NCBI RefSeq assembly: GCF_001613145.1
Contig: NZ_BDBU01000022.1
Span: forward strand, 92,043-156,042
Length of the DNA stretch: 64,000 nt
Direction of reading: 5' to 3'
Origin: Nocardia jejuensis NBRC 103114
GTDB taxonomy: Bacteria; Actinomycetota; Actinomycetes; Mycobacteriales; Mycobacteriaceae
Below the pieces are notes generated by a model. It searched no databases and was not told the origin of the DNA. It saw only the letters and a program-made list of their open reading frames with translations. Below, piece after piece: positions 24,809 to 33,673 of this stretch (position 1 is the first letter of the stretch; every line of letters starts with the position of its first letter). The translations under genes were made by a program, and so were the position numbers.

Positions 24809-25726
24809 TCAGTTGCCGGGCTTCGGGGTCTCGGCGCCCGGGGCCGGAGCCTGCGTGGTCGGGGCAGCGCTTCCGCCCTGCGCGCCGCCGGCACCGCCCT
24901 GCGCACCGCCCGCGGCGCCGGTCATGCTCTTCATCGACGGGGAGTCGAACTTGGAGATCTTCCACGTGCCGTCGACCTTCTCCAGATCGGCGACGCCGGG
25001 GACGGTGAACATATCCGGCTGCGGCACCATCGCATTGGACTGCACCTGGGTGATGATCACGATGACCGTGGCCTTGTTCTCGTCGCCCGATTCCCACGCG
25101 CAGTGGATCTCATCCAGCGAGGACTTGGCCTTGACGTTGGTCATCGCGTCCTTCAGCGACGGCGAAGCGGTCTCGAAGAACTGACCCCACTGACCGGTGG
25201 AGCGATCCTTGACGTTCTGGAAGTAGGAATCGAGGCTGGTCGCGTCGTAATTGGTGACGGCCTTGCCGAAATCGCAGGCGGCGGCGGTCGCGCTGTCGCG
25301 CGCGTCGAGCTCCTTCTGCGTGTCCGAGCCCTTCTTCCAGAGCACCACACCGGTCGCGACCGCGGCCACGAGCACCACACCCGCCGCGAACGCGGACAGC
25401 ACCGGAACCAGGGACGATCCGCCGAACAGGCCGGAAGACTTCGACGGCGCGGCAGCCGGGGTGGCGGCGGTCGCGGCGGCCTTGGCGGGAGCCGGCTTCT
25501 CGGCGGGAGCAGGCTTCTCGGCGGCGGGCGGCGGCGCGGCCGGCTCCGGCGCGGCGGACGGCTCCGCGGACTCGGCCTTGGCCATGTCGAGCTTTTCCGT
25601 CGCCGCGGTCTCGGATGCGGCGTCGGCGGGCTGGGCGTCGGCCTTGCCGGCGTCGCCGCCCGTCTGCGCGGCAGCCTTCACGGCCTCGTCGTCGTTGGTC
25701 TTGTCCTGGGCGGCGTCATCCGACAT
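24809..25726 (-). CDS. Mce-associated membrane protein
   Basis: This 305-residue protein follows mceF, as Mas proteins usually do. The N-terminal 105 residues are cytoplasmic, Ala/Pro/Glu-rich and repetitive (AAEKPAPAEKPAPAKAAA). A single span follows (LVPVLSAFAAGVVLVAAVATGVVLW), then a periplasmic domain of about 140 residues with the family pattern KELDARDSATAAACDFGKAVTNYDATSLDSYFQNVKDRSTGQWGQFF and a Cys pair (in AAACDF and EIHCAWE). The C-terminal 45 residues are Gly/Ala/Pro-rich. Mas proteins are thought to stabilise or assist Mce lipid importers. A hairpin separates it from mceF, so it may be expressed at a lower level or from its own promoter. Typical mce4 loci have two such genes; here there is one. 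Confidence 0.85.
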   Translation of the reverse strand: MSDDAAQDKTNDDEAVKAAAQTGGDAGKADAQPADAASETAATEKLDMAKAESAEPSAAPEPAAPPPAAEKPAPAEKPAPAKAAATAATPAAAPSKSSGLFGGSSLVPVLSAFAAGVVLVAAVATGVVLWKKGSDTQKELDARDSATAAACDFGKAVTNYDATSLDSYFQNVKDRSTGQWGQFFETASPSLKDAMTNVKAKSSLDEIHCAWESGDENKATVIVIITQVQSNAMVPQPDMFTVPGVADLEKVDGTWKISKFDSPSMKSMTGAAGGAQGGAGGAQGGSAAPTTQAPAPGAETPKPGN

Positions 25727-25792
25727 TGGATCGATCCCCACACTTTCCCGGCGCGCTGCGGGCGCGCCGATTCGGTTCAGTCAGCGAGTATG

Positions 25793-25821
25793 CCGATTCG
25801 GCGGCGCGGCCGCCGAATCGG
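25793..25821 (-). terminator. 13-bp hairpin between mceF and the Mce-associated gene
   Basis: CCGATTCGGCGGC (25793-25805) and GCCGCCGAATCGG (25809-25821) are exact complements with a 3-base loop. It can act as a partial terminator or as an RNA end stabiliser for the long mce transcript. Confidence 0.6.
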
Positions 25822-25857
25822 ATTTGTCTCACCGCTAGGCGCGGGGAGTGTCTGTGT

Positions 25858-27030
25858 TCACTTGATCGGCGGGAGGGTCCGCTCGTTCGGATCGGCCCCG
25901 GCCGGCGGAAGTGCGCCGTTGTTCGGGATGTCCGGGCGCGGTGCGTTGCCGGAACCACGGATCTGCTGATCACCCGGCGGATTCGTGCAGTAGCCGGCCC
26001 ACTTGGGCAGCGAGTTCTCGGTCGCGATCTCGGTCCGGACGTTCTTGGTGCTGTAGTCGCACCACTGTCGCGGCCAGATATCCAGGATCGTGTAGAACTC
26101 GTTGTCGTGCGCGGGCACGCCCATGGCGGAGGTGCCGATCACCAGCGACGGAAACAGTGCCCGCAGGGCGGGAACCCGCAGCTGCGCGGCCTTGGTGATG
26201 GCCACGAAATTGTTGGCCAGGCTGGACATCGGATCGGCGGTCTTGTCGAGCACCGCTCCGAGGGTCTGCATTTGACCGGGGGCCTGCTCCAGGATCTTCT
26301 GCAGCTCGGCATTGGCATCGTTGAACTGACGGAACAGTTCACCCGAGTTACGAGTCAGCGTACCCAGATCCGGCTGCGCGAGCGAAGTCGTGGCATTGAT
26401 CGTCTGCAGGTTCTTGATCAGGTTGGTGGTCTGCGGCAGCAGTCCGTCCAGGCCCGAGGTGGCCAGGCTGACCCCGTTGATCAGCGAACGCAGCTGGTCC
26501 GGGCCACCGGAGAGGGCGGTGTCGAGCTCGCTCAGAATGACGCCGAACTTGTCCGGATCGATCTGCGCGATGAGCTCGCTGGAGTTGTCCAGCACCGACC
26601 ACACCGGAGTCGGCGTCTTGACCTTCTCCTTGTCGAACTGGACCACCGAGCCGTTGCCCAGGAACGGCGCGGCCTCGGTGTTCGGGCGGAAGTCGATGTA
26701 CTGCTCGCCCGCGCCGGACAGCGCGCCCACGTTCACCACGGTGTCGGTGGGGATCCGGTACTTCTTGTCGATCTCGACCGTGGCCGCGATGGCCGCGCCG
26801 TTGTCCACGAGGGTGATGTCGTCGACCTTGCCGATCCGGTAGCCGCGCAGCGTCACGTCGTTGCCGGCCTGCAGACCGCCGGACCGATCGAGATTGATCG
26901 TGACCCGGTAGGTCTCCTTCAGCGGGTTCACCCGCATGATGTTCACCGCGAGATAGGTCGCGCCGAGCAGCAGGATCAGCACCAGCGCGCTGTTGGACAC
27001 CAGGGTCTTGTGGTTCTTGTACCAGGTCAT
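25858..27030 (-). CDS. mceF: MCE-family protein, sixth gene of the mce operon
   Basis: This 390-residue protein has an N-terminal membrane anchor (residues 11-30, NSALVLILLLGATYLAV) and an MCE/MlaD beta-barrel domain at about 38-115 (YRVTINLDRSGGLQAGNDVTLRGYRIGKVDDI). A long alpha-helical region with heptad features follows, then a Pro/Asn-rich tail. Six different Mce subunits are thought to form a hexameric channel that carries hydrophobic lipids across the periplasm to the YrbE permease. The ATG overlaps the mceE stop (27027-27030). The C-terminal WAGYCTNPPGDQQ segment is typical of F subunits. Steroid import is inferred from the KstR site upstream of the operon. Confidence 0.93.
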   Translation of the reverse strand: MTWYKNHKTLVSNSALVLILLLGATYLAVNIMRVNPLKETYRVTINLDRSGGLQAGNDVTLRGYRIGKVDDITLVDNGAAIAATVEIDKKYRIPTDTVVNVGALSGAGEQYIDFRPNTEAAPFLGNGSVVQFDKEKVKTPTPVWSVLDNSSELIAQIDPDKFGVILSELDTALSGGPDQLRSLINGVSLATSGLDGLLPQTTNLIKNLQTINATTSLAQPDLGTLTRNSGELFRQFNDANAELQKILEQAPGQMQTLGAVLDKTADPMSSLANNFVAITKAAQLRVPALRALFPSLVIGTSAMGVPAHDNEFYTILDIWPRQWCDYSTKNVRTEIATENSLPKWAGYCTNPPGDQQIRGSGNAPRPDIPNNGALPPAGADPNERTLPPIK

Positions 27031-28154
27031 CTGTGGCCCCCGTTGATCCGGCCGTACACGATCTGAAGAACCTGGATCAGGCTGCCCCCGAAGTCGTTCA
27101 GGTCGCGCAGGTCCGGGAACTTGCTGTTGCCCGGGTCGGTCAGCAGGCCGACGTCGAGCATGGTGAGCGTCGCGGAGGTCGCGAGCACATTGCCCTTGAA
27201 CGAGGCGTCCACCGCCGGGCGCAGATCCTTCAGGGCGTCGAGCATGGGCCCGAAGTTCTGCTCGGTCTGCGACAGCGCGGACATCAGCTGCTTGACGTTG
27301 TCGAGCAGGCTGGCCAGCTGATCGGAGGTGGTATCGGCGTAATCGCCCAGTGCCGCACTGGTTGTCGAGATCTTGGTGAGCAGATCGCCGATCGCCTGGT
27401 TGTTCTCGGAGATCGCGCCGATCATGCCGGGCAGGCTGTCGGCGACCTGACCCAGTTCGTTGTGATTGGTCTCGATGGTGTTCGCGAGCGCGCTGAAGTT
27501 GGCGAGCACGCCGTCGATGCGCTGGCTGTTGTTGTTCAAACTGCCGATGACACCGGTCATTTCGGTGATCAGATGCGCCAGCTGGTCGCCGCGGCCGCCG
27601 ACGATGGAGTCCATCTCCGCGGTCAGTTTGGACAGCGCCGCGACGCCACCGCCGTTGAACAGCAGCGACACCGACAGCAGCAGCTCCTCCACGGTCGCGC
27701 CCGCCGACGTATTCGTCAGCGTGTCACCATTTTTCAGCAGCGTGGCGCCCGGATCGGTCTTGGGCTTGGAGACCGCGACGAAAACGTCGCCGAGCGGCGT
27801 GGCCTGGCGGAGTTCGGCCGAACTGCCGTCCGGCAGTTCGATATCGGTCCGGATGGCCAGATCGACCTTGGCCTTGAAATCCTTGGTCTCGATCTTGGTG
27901 ACGACTCCGACATCGGAGCCACCGATCTTCACCTTGGCCTGGTCGGGCAGGTTCAGCGCGTTGTCGAAGACCGCGTGGATCGTGTACGTATCGCCGCCGA
28001 CACCCGGCTTGGGCAGCGGCAGGCTCTCGACGGTCAGGCCACAGCCCGAGGCCGCCACGGTGGCGGTGACCGCCAGCGCGAGCACCGCGCGCCGGGACCG
28101 CCGCTGCAGCCGCAGGGCGCCGAGGCCGAAGCCGCTGCGAGTCAGGTTCCTCAT
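27027..28154 (-). CDS. mceE: MCE-family lipoprotein, fifth gene of the mce operon
   Basis: This 375-residue Mce subunit starts with a basic region and a lipoprotein signal (RRAVLALAVTATVAASGCGL, Cys at about 38), as in LprK/LprL-type MceE proteins. It would therefore be anchored by lipid rather than by a helix. The MCE domain follows at about 55-130 (YTIHAVFDNALNLPDQAKVKIGGSDVGVV). A helical region rich in Asn/Gln heptads continues to about 330 (SLNNNSQRIDGVLANFSALANTIETNHNELGQ). A much longer frame open upstream is an artefact; ATG 28154 overlaps the mceD stop by 4 bases. Confidence 0.93.
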   Translation of the reverse strand: MRNLTRSGFGLGALRLQRRSRRAVLALAVTATVAASGCGLTVESLPLPKPGVGGDTYTIHAVFDNALNLPDQAKVKIGGSDVGVVTKIETKDFKAKVDLAIRTDIELPDGSSAELRQATPLGDVFVAVSKPKTDPGATLLKNGDTLTNTSAGATVEELLLSVSLLFNGGGVAALSKLTAEMDSIVGGRGDQLAHLITEMTGVIGSLNNNSQRIDGVLANFSALANTIETNHNELGQVADSLPGMIGAISENNQAIGDLLTKISTTSAALGDYADTTSDQLASLLDNVKQLMSALSQTEQNFGPMLDALKDLRPAVDASFKGNVLATSATLTMLDVGLLTDPGNSKFPDLRDLNDFGGSLIQVLQIVYGRINGGHR

Positions 28155-29272
28155 CGCGTCAGTCCCAACATGGCTGCGGTCAGACCGAAATCGGGTCCGA
28201 AGTCTTCCATCTTTCCGGTGCGGCATCCGTCCGACTTCATCTGGATGCGTTCGCAGAACAGGCTCACGAGTTCGCCGGAGAGCGAGGTGCCGATGACACC
28301 GTGCAGGCGGATGAACTGGCCCTGCCGGTTCACCGAGCGATCCAGGTTCTGCATGAGCAGGGGGGCGACGTCGACGACCTCGACCATGCCGGCCGCGTTG
28401 GCGCGCAGCTGGTTGGTGACGTTGGTGAGACCGGTCAGCGTGCCGTTGAGCTGATCGGAGTACTGCGAGAACGCCCCGGAGGTGTTGGCCAGGAAGCCGT
28501 TCAGCTGATCCAGGGTGGCCTGCAGGCCGGGAGCCTGGTCGGCGAGCAGCCCGGTCATCTGGGTGATCCGGTTGCTGAAGTCGCGCACCGACTGGTCGTT
28601 GTCGGCCAGCATGGTGGTGAGCTCGTTCAGCTTGATGATGATGCTCGAGACGGCGTCCTTGTTGTCCACGCCGAGCTTGAGCGCGCCGGACAGCGCGTTC
28701 AAGGTGTCGCGCATCTTCTCGCCGTTGCCGTTGACCATCGGGTACAGCACGCGACCCGACAGCGGGCCCAGGCCCTCGCTGCCCTCCTGCGGCTTGAGGG
28801 CCGCGGAGAAGGCGTCGATGGTCTTGATCATGGTGTCCAGCTCGACCGGGGTCTTGGTCTGCTGGGTGGTCAGATGCGAGTTGTCCTTCAGCTTCTCCCC
28901 GCCGGTGAAGCGCGGGGTCAGCTCGATGTGCCGGTCGGTCACGATGGACGGCGAGATGAGCGCCGCCTGAACGTTCTTCGGGATGTCGACGCCCGCGTCC
29001 ACCGTCATGTGGACCTCGACGTACTGACCCTTCGGCACGATCTTGTCGACCTTGCCGACCTCGAGCCCGAGCACCGTGATCGGGTTGCCCTCGAACATGC
29101 CCGCGATATTGAGGAAGTCGGCGGTGAAGTGCTGGGTCTGACCGACCGCGTCCTTCACTCCGAGCGGTACCAGCGAGCAACTGCCGATGCTCAGCGCCGC
29201 GGCGGTGATCATCGCCGCCTTGGCGATTCGCTTCATGTTCACGCGCGTGATGTCGAAAACAGGCGATTTCAT
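28151..29272 (-). CDS. mceD: MCE-family protein, fourth gene of the mce operon
   Basis: This 373-residue Mce subunit has a hydrophobic N-terminal segment (MKRIAKAAMITAAALSIGSC) that ends in a possible lipobox IGSC, so it might also be lipidated; this is uncommon for a D subunit. The MCE domain spans about 40-120 (FTADFLNIAGMFEGNPITVLGLEVGKVDKIV), followed by the helical domain and a cysteine-containing C-terminus (SLFCERIQMKSDGCRTGKMEDFG). ATG 29272 overlaps the mceC stop (29269-29272). An upstream ATG at 29305 would add residues from inside mceC. Confidence 0.92.
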   Translation of the reverse strand: MKSPVFDITRVNMKRIAKAAMITAAALSIGSCSLVPLGVKDAVGQTQHFTADFLNIAGMFEGNPITVLGLEVGKVDKIVPKGQYVEVHMTVDAGVDIPKNVQAALISPSIVTDRHIELTPRFTGGEKLKDNSHLTTQQTKTPVELDTMIKTIDAFSAALKPQEGSEGLGPLSGRVLYPMVNGNGEKMRDTLNALSGALKLGVDNKDAVSSIIIKLNELTTMLADNDQSVRDFSNRITQMTGLLADQAPGLQATLDQLNGFLANTSGAFSQYSDQLNGTLTGLTNVTNQLRANAAGMVEVVDVAPLLMQNLDRSVNRQGQFIRLHGVIGTSLSGELVSLFCERIQMKSDGCRTGKMEDFGPDFGLTAAMLGLTR

Positions 29273-30267
29273 GAATGGCACCCCTCGTTCACCTGGGCGA
29301 AGCACAGCCAGTTGTCCGGGAACAGCCAGGGCAGGCCCACCTCGCCGTAGTTGCCGTTACCGAACGCGTTGTTGAACGTCCGCACCGACACCGGCATGAC
29401 CGACAGCAGTCGATCGAGGTTGTCCTTGTTCTTCTGCAGGCCCTCGGCCATGGTGTTGAGCTGCGTCAGGGTCGGACCGAACTGGTTGTCGTTGTCGTTG
29501 CCGATCGCCTGCAGCTGACCGCTGAGCTTGGCGATGTTGTCCAGCAGCGAGCGCAGCAGCGACTGGCGCTCCATCACCCGGTTGGCGATGGCCTCGCCCT
29601 GGGTGATCACCAGCAGCACGCTGTTGCGGTTGTCACCGAGGATCTTGGTGACCCGATCCAGGTCCTTGAGCAGCTGATCGACCGCGTCCTTGCGATCGTT
29701 CATGGTCTTGGCCAGCGCACCGATGGAGTCCAGGGCCTGCGAGGTGAGCTGCGGCGTGTCACCGAACTGCTGGTTGATCAGGTTCAGCGAATTCGCCAGC
29801 TGCTTGGTGTCGAGTTCCTCGAACTTCGGGGTTCCCTCCTGCACCACGTCGGCCAGGTTGTATGGAACCGAGGTGTTGGACTTGGGGATTCGATCGCCCT
29901 TGAGACCCGAGCCGTCGCCGGGAATGAGGTCGACGAACCGCGCGCCCAGCAGGGTGGCCATCTTGATCGAGGCCTTGGCGTCGGGACCGAACTTCAGGTC
30001 GTCCTTGACCGCCAGGCTGACCAGTACGTGATCGCCCTCGAGTTCGGTGCCGGCCACACTGCCGACCGACACGCCCGACACGGCGACCTTGTCGCCGACC
30101 TTGATGCCCGCGCTCTGCACGAACTCGGCCTTGATCGTCTGCTGGCCGACACCGACCAGCTTGACCAGGCTCGAGGCCAGCAGCAGCACGACGATCAGAC
30201 CCGCGCCGAACACGCCGAGCCAGAAATTACGGTTGGAGGAGAAGCGGGACTTCAGTTTCGAGATCAT
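29269..30267 (-). CDS. mceC: MCE-family protein, third gene of the mce operon
   Basis: This 332-residue Mce subunit has an anchor helix at residues 14-37 (FWLGVFGAGLIVVLLLASSLVKL), an MCE domain to about 115 (IKAEFVQSAGIKVGDKVAVSGVSVGSVAGTELEG) and a helical domain. It ends in LPWLFPDNWLCFAQVNEGCHS, with two cysteines that could form a disulfide. The ATG is embedded in the mceB stop (30264-30267). A longer frame starting at 30360 would overlap mceB by almost 100 bases and is rejected. Confidence 0.93.
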   Translation of the reverse strand: MISKLKSRFSSNRNFWLGVFGAGLIVVLLLASSLVKLVGVGQQTIKAEFVQSAGIKVGDKVAVSGVSVGSVAGTELEGDHVLVSLAVKDDLKFGPDAKASIKMATLLGARFVDLIPGDGSGLKGDRIPKSNTSVPYNLADVVQEGTPKFEELDTKQLANSLNLINQQFGDTPQLTSQALDSIGALAKTMNDRKDAVDQLLKDLDRVTKILGDNRNSVLLVITQGEAIANRVMERQSLLRSLLDNIAKLSGQLQAIGNDNDNQFGPTLTQLNTMAEGLQKNKDNLDRLLSVMPVSVRTFNNAFGNGNYGEVGLPWLFPDNWLCFAQVNEGCHS

Positions 30268-31298
30268 GGACGGCACACCGCCGAGTGGGAGTTGCCACCG
30301 ATCTGGTTGAACAGACCGCGTGGGAAGAGGACACCGTAGAGCGAGACATCCAGGCTGCACAGATACGCGTTGGCGTAGGTGCCGTTCTGGGTGAACTTGC
30401 CGATATCGGTGAGGACGGCGGGGAAGTCCACGGCCGCCTGATCCAGCTTCGCGCCATTGGCGAGCAGCAGGGTCAGGGCATCACGGGTGGCGTTCTGCGC
30501 CAGCGCGAGCTTGGGCTGGATCAGCCCGAGCATGGACACCAGAGACGCTGTGGCGTCGGCGATCTGGACCGTGGAGGTCTGCAGTGACTGCCCCTGGGCG
30601 TACAGGCCGCCGATCAGGGAACGGGTCTGGGTCACCAGCGTCTCGAGTTCGTCGCCACGCTTGGCCAGGCCGGACATGACCCCGGACAGGTTGGTGATGA
30701 CATCGGAGAGGATCGCGTCGCGGCGCTGGAAATCCGTGGCCAGGGTGGCGGCCTGGGTGATGAACGCGCTCAACGAGACTCCGTCGCCCTGCAGGGCCTG
30801 GACGAAGGTGTTGGACAGGTTGTTCACCTGATCGGGCTGCAGCACCTGGAACAGCGGCTGGAAACCGTTGAGCAGCGCCGAGATGTCGAAGGACGGCTCG
30901 GTGCGCTCGACCGGGATCGAGGCGTTGTTGCGCAGCGGCGTGTGACTACCGCCGGGCTTCTTGTCCGGAGCCAGCGCGACGTAGCGCTGGCCGATCAGGT
31001 TCTGGTAGCGGACCAGGGCTTTGGTGTCACCGAAGAGCGTCTGATCACTCTGCACGATGAAGCTCACGTGCGCCTGGTTCTTACCGTCGAGCTCGATCTT
31101 CTCGACCTTGCCGACGCGCACGCCCGCCATGCGGACGTCGTCGCCCTCACGCAGGCCGAGCACATCGGTGAAGGTGGCCGAGTACTTGTTGGTGGAACCG
31201 TCCACGGTGCGCGCCAGCGTGTTCCAGATGACCGCGGTCACCAGGATCGACACGATGGCGAAGATCGTGAAGCCGATCAGCGGCTTGCGAATGCTCAC
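30264..31298 (-). CDS. mceB: MCE-family protein, second gene of the mce operon
   Basis: This 344-residue Mce subunit has an N-terminal anchor (PLIGFTIFAIVSILVTAVIW), the MCE domain (YSATFTDVLGLREGDDVRMAGVRVGKVEKIELDGK) at about 40-120 and a helical stalk. It ends in AYLCSLDVSLYGVLFPRGLFNQIGGNSHSAVCRP, typical of B subunits with paired cysteines. The start is GTG 31298, overlapping the mceA TGA by 4 bases. It is part of the predicted lipid (probably sterol) importer. Confidence 0.93.
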   Translation of the reverse strand: MSIRKPLIGFTIFAIVSILVTAVIWNTLARTVDGSTNKYSATFTDVLGLREGDDVRMAGVRVGKVEKIELDGKNQAHVSFIVQSDQTLFGDTKALVRYQNLIGQRYVALAPDKKPGGSHTPLRNNASIPVERTEPSFDISALLNGFQPLFQVLQPDQVNNLSNTFVQALQGDGVSLSAFITQAATLATDFQRRDAILSDVITNLSGVMSGLAKRGDELETLVTQTRSLIGGLYAQGQSLQTSTVQIADATASLVSMLGLIQPKLALAQNATRDALTLLLANGAKLDQAAVDFPAVLTDIGKFTQNGTYANAYLCSLDVSLYGVLFPRGLFNQIGGNSHSAVCRP

Positions 31299-32794
31299 TT
31301 GGCCGCCCCGCTTTCGGTCACTTGCAATGTTCCACCCTTGAGAATCGAGCCCAGCAGCAGATATTCACCCGCGGTCGGACGGCGGCCCAGCAGAGCGGTG
31401 ATCGCGTCGGCGCCGGTGTAGGCGACCGGACCGGAAATCGGACCGGCTGCCGGAGCGACCGGAGCGACCGTGCCCGGCTGTGCGGCCGGAGCGGCGGGCG
31501 CGGCCGGAGCGGCGCCCGGAGCCAGGTTCGGGATCAGGCCCTGCAGCGGCGTACCGGCGAACGGATCGTTCACACCCTGGGGCTGCGCGCCCGGCTGCGT
31601 GATCGTGCCACCGGTGTTGAGACCCGGAATGAGCGGGAACCCGGCCGGCGGATCGGTCTTGGGCAACCCGGCGGCGGAGTCGAGTGCCTTGGGGCGCATC
31701 GATTCCGGCAGCGTGCCCGGATCCGACTCCAGCGGCGCGGTGTAGCAACTCGGGGCGGCCAGCTCGCCGTAGCGCGGGCAGTCGTCCCGGGTGTACGGCT
31801 TGTACGGCGTCAGCGTGATGCCCAGGTTCCAGGCCATCTGCCGCTGTGTGCCCCAGTTGAAGGTGGTCGCCAGACGGCGGATCGAGGTGTTCAGGTTCGC
31901 GATGGTCTGCGGGATGGCGGTCGGGTCGTCCGTCAGGGCGCCGAACATCTCGCTGGTGCCGGAGGTGACTTCCTTGCCCACGTTGGGGTTTCGGGCGAAC
32001 AGGCCGTTCACCTTGTCGACCGTGCCGGCGGTGCCCGAGATCAGGGACATCAGTTCCGCGCGGCGATCGGAGATGGTCTGTGCCGTCTTCACCGACTCCG
32101 ACAGCACGCTCATCAGTTCCGGTGCGGACTCGTTCAGCGCGTGGAAGGAATTGGAGAAGTCGGTGAGCATGACGCCGAGGTCCGGAATCGAGTCGTCGAC
32201 CGACTGCAGCCAGCGGTCCACGCGCTCGACGCTGGAGCCGGGCATCCGGCCGCTGCCGTCCAGGGCGTAGGACAGGGTGCTGAGCACCCGGCCGAACTGC
32301 ACCGGATCGATCTTGCCGAGGATGTTGCGGACCGTGGTCAGCGTGTCCTGCAGGGCGATGGTGCCCTTGGAGGTGTCCTCGGAGATCTGTGAGCCCTCTT
32401 TGATGTGCCCGCCGTCGTTGCCGTTGTAGACGAGTTCGACCGAGGTGACGGCGAACAGGTTGGACGGCACGACACGCGCGGTGACACTCGCGGGGATCCC
32501 GCTGGTGTACTCCGGCTTCATCTCGATGTGGACCTTCTGCAGCTCGCCCTTGGCGGCTACCGACACGTCCTTGACCGCACCGACCAGCACGCCGCGGAAC
32601 TTCACGTCCGCGTTCTCGGGCAGGCCGTCACCGGTGGTGGTGAGATTGGCTGTGACGTTGACCTTTTCGATGAAGTAGCCCTGGTACCGGGCATACAGGA
32701 AGCCCAGGACGATGGCGAAGACGGTGAGACCGGAGACGCCCGCGATGAGCAGCTGGCGCATGGTCGGGCCACGCCCGCTCGGATCGATGATCAT
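31295..32794 (-). CDS. mceA: MCE-family protein, first mce gene (A subunit)
   Basis: This 499-residue Mce subunit is the longest of the six. It has an anchor helix at residues 12-33 (RQLLIAGVSGLTVFAIVLGFLYA), an MCE domain to about 115 (VNVTANLTTTGDGLPENADVKFRGVLVGAVKDVSV) and a helical region to about 330. The C-terminal tail is Pro/Ala-rich (about 380-460, GAAPAAPAAPAAQPGTVAPVAPAAG) and ends in DAITALLGRRPTAGEYLLLGSILKG. The tail probably stays extended and could reach the outer mycolate layer; that is speculation. It starts 12 bases after the YrbEB stop, so the two are co-transcribed. Confidence 0.93.
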   Translation of the reverse strand: MIIDPSGRGPTMRQLLIAGVSGLTVFAIVLGFLYARYQGYFIEKVNVTANLTTTGDGLPENADVKFRGVLVGAVKDVSVAAKGELQKVHIEMKPEYTSGIPASVTARVVPSNLFAVTSVELVYNGNDGGHIKEGSQISEDTSKGTIALQDTLTTVRNILGKIDPVQFGRVLSTLSYALDGSGRMPGSSVERVDRWLQSVDDSIPDLGVMLTDFSNSFHALNESAPELMSVLSESVKTAQTISDRRAELMSLISGTAGTVDKVNGLFARNPNVGKEVTSGTSEMFGALTDDPTAIPQTIANLNTSIRRLATTFNWGTQRQMAWNLGITLTPYKPYTRDDCPRYGELAAPSCYTAPLESDPGTLPESMRPKALDSAAGLPKTDPPAGFPLIPGLNTGGTITQPGAQPQGVNDPFAGTPLQGLIPNLAPGAAPAAPAAPAAQPGTVAPVAPAAGPISGPVAYTGADAITALLGRRPTAGEYLLLGSILKGGTLQVTESGAAK

Positions 32795-32806
32795 GCTCTG
32801 CGCCCC

Positions 32807-33670
32807 CTATCCCGAAATCCGGATGCCGGGGTTGACGCCCCAGATCGCCAAGGTCATGAACAGGTCCGCGAAGACGACCGCGATGATGCAGTACTTGATC
32901 GCGCGTCCGGCCGCAACACCCACGCCCTCCGGGCCGCCCGAGGCGAAAAACCCGTAGTAGCACTGGATGAACGTGGTGATCGCGACGAAGATGATCGCCT
33001 TCAGCAGTGAGTACAGCACATCGTGCGGCACCAGGAACTGATAGAAGTAGTGCTGGAAGGTACCGCTCGCGGTGCCGCCGATCAGCTGCACCGTCAGGGC
33101 GCAGGAGATGTAGGCGAACGGCAGCGCGAGGCAGTACAGCGGCACGATGGCGACCATGGCCGCCATCATCCGGGTGCTCACCAGATACGGAAGCGGCCGG
33201 ATGGCAACCGATTCCAGCGCGTCGATCTCCTCGGAGATGCGCATCGCGCCCAGCTGTGCGGTGAACCGGCAGCCCGCCTGCGCCGCGAAGGCGAGCGTGG
33301 CGAGCATCGGGCCGAGCTCACGGGTGGTCGCGAAGGCGGAGATGGCGCCGGTCAGCGGGCTCAGGCCCAGCAGGTTCAGCGACGTGTAGCCCTGGATGGC
33401 GACGGTCATACCGCCGAACGCGGACAGGATCAGCACGACGCCGATCGTGCCGCCACCGACGATGAGATTGCCGTTGCCCCAGGTGACGTCGGACAGCAGC
33501 CGCCAGACTTCCTTGGGGTACTGCTTGAACGCCATCGGCATCGAGCCGATGGACCTCAGGAAGAAGAAGACCTGATGTCCGATGCGCGCCACGAAGTCAC
33601 GAGGCGACCGCGCGACACCCTTGATCCTTTGGAGAGGCCGCAGCAGCGGCGGAACATACGTTGCTGACAC
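32807..33670 (-). CDS. yrbEB: YrbE (MlaE-like) permease B subunit
   Basis: This 287-residue MlaE-family membrane protein has about six hydrophobic spans. With YrbEA it would form the inner-membrane permease of the Mce importer, powered by an MceG-type ATPase encoded elsewhere; none is present in this window. The conserved EQ-loop-like segment RISEEIDALESVAIRPLPYLVSTRMMA couples to the ATPase. The start is GTG 33670, 3 bases after the YrbEA stop. In M. tuberculosis the equivalent cholesterol permease is YrbE4B. Confidence 0.93.
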   Translation of the reverse strand: MSATYVPPLLRPLQRIKGVARSPRDFVARIGHQVFFFLRSIGSMPMAFKQYPKEVWRLLSDVTWGNGNLIVGGGTIGVVLILSAFGGMTVAIQGYTSLNLLGLSPLTGAISAFATTRELGPMLATLAFAAQAGCRFTAQLGAMRISEEIDALESVAIRPLPYLVSTRMMAAMVAIVPLYCLALPFAYISCALTVQLIGGTASGTFQHYFYQFLVPHDVLYSLLKAIIFVAITTFIQCYYGFFASGGPEGVGVAAGRAIKYCIIAVVFADLFMTLAIWGVNPGIRISG

Positions 33671-33673
33671 GAC

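Noticed and set aside
26800..28680. DnaA-box-like TTGTCCAC strings near 26806 and 28664
   Set aside because: They are inside mce coding sequence, isolated, and one base off the consensus; there is no cluster or AT-rich unwinding region.
28155..29180. Extended N-terminus of mceE
   Set aside because: The extra 340 residues are a frame-shifted reading of mceD; the true ATG overlaps the mceD stop as in the rest of the operon.
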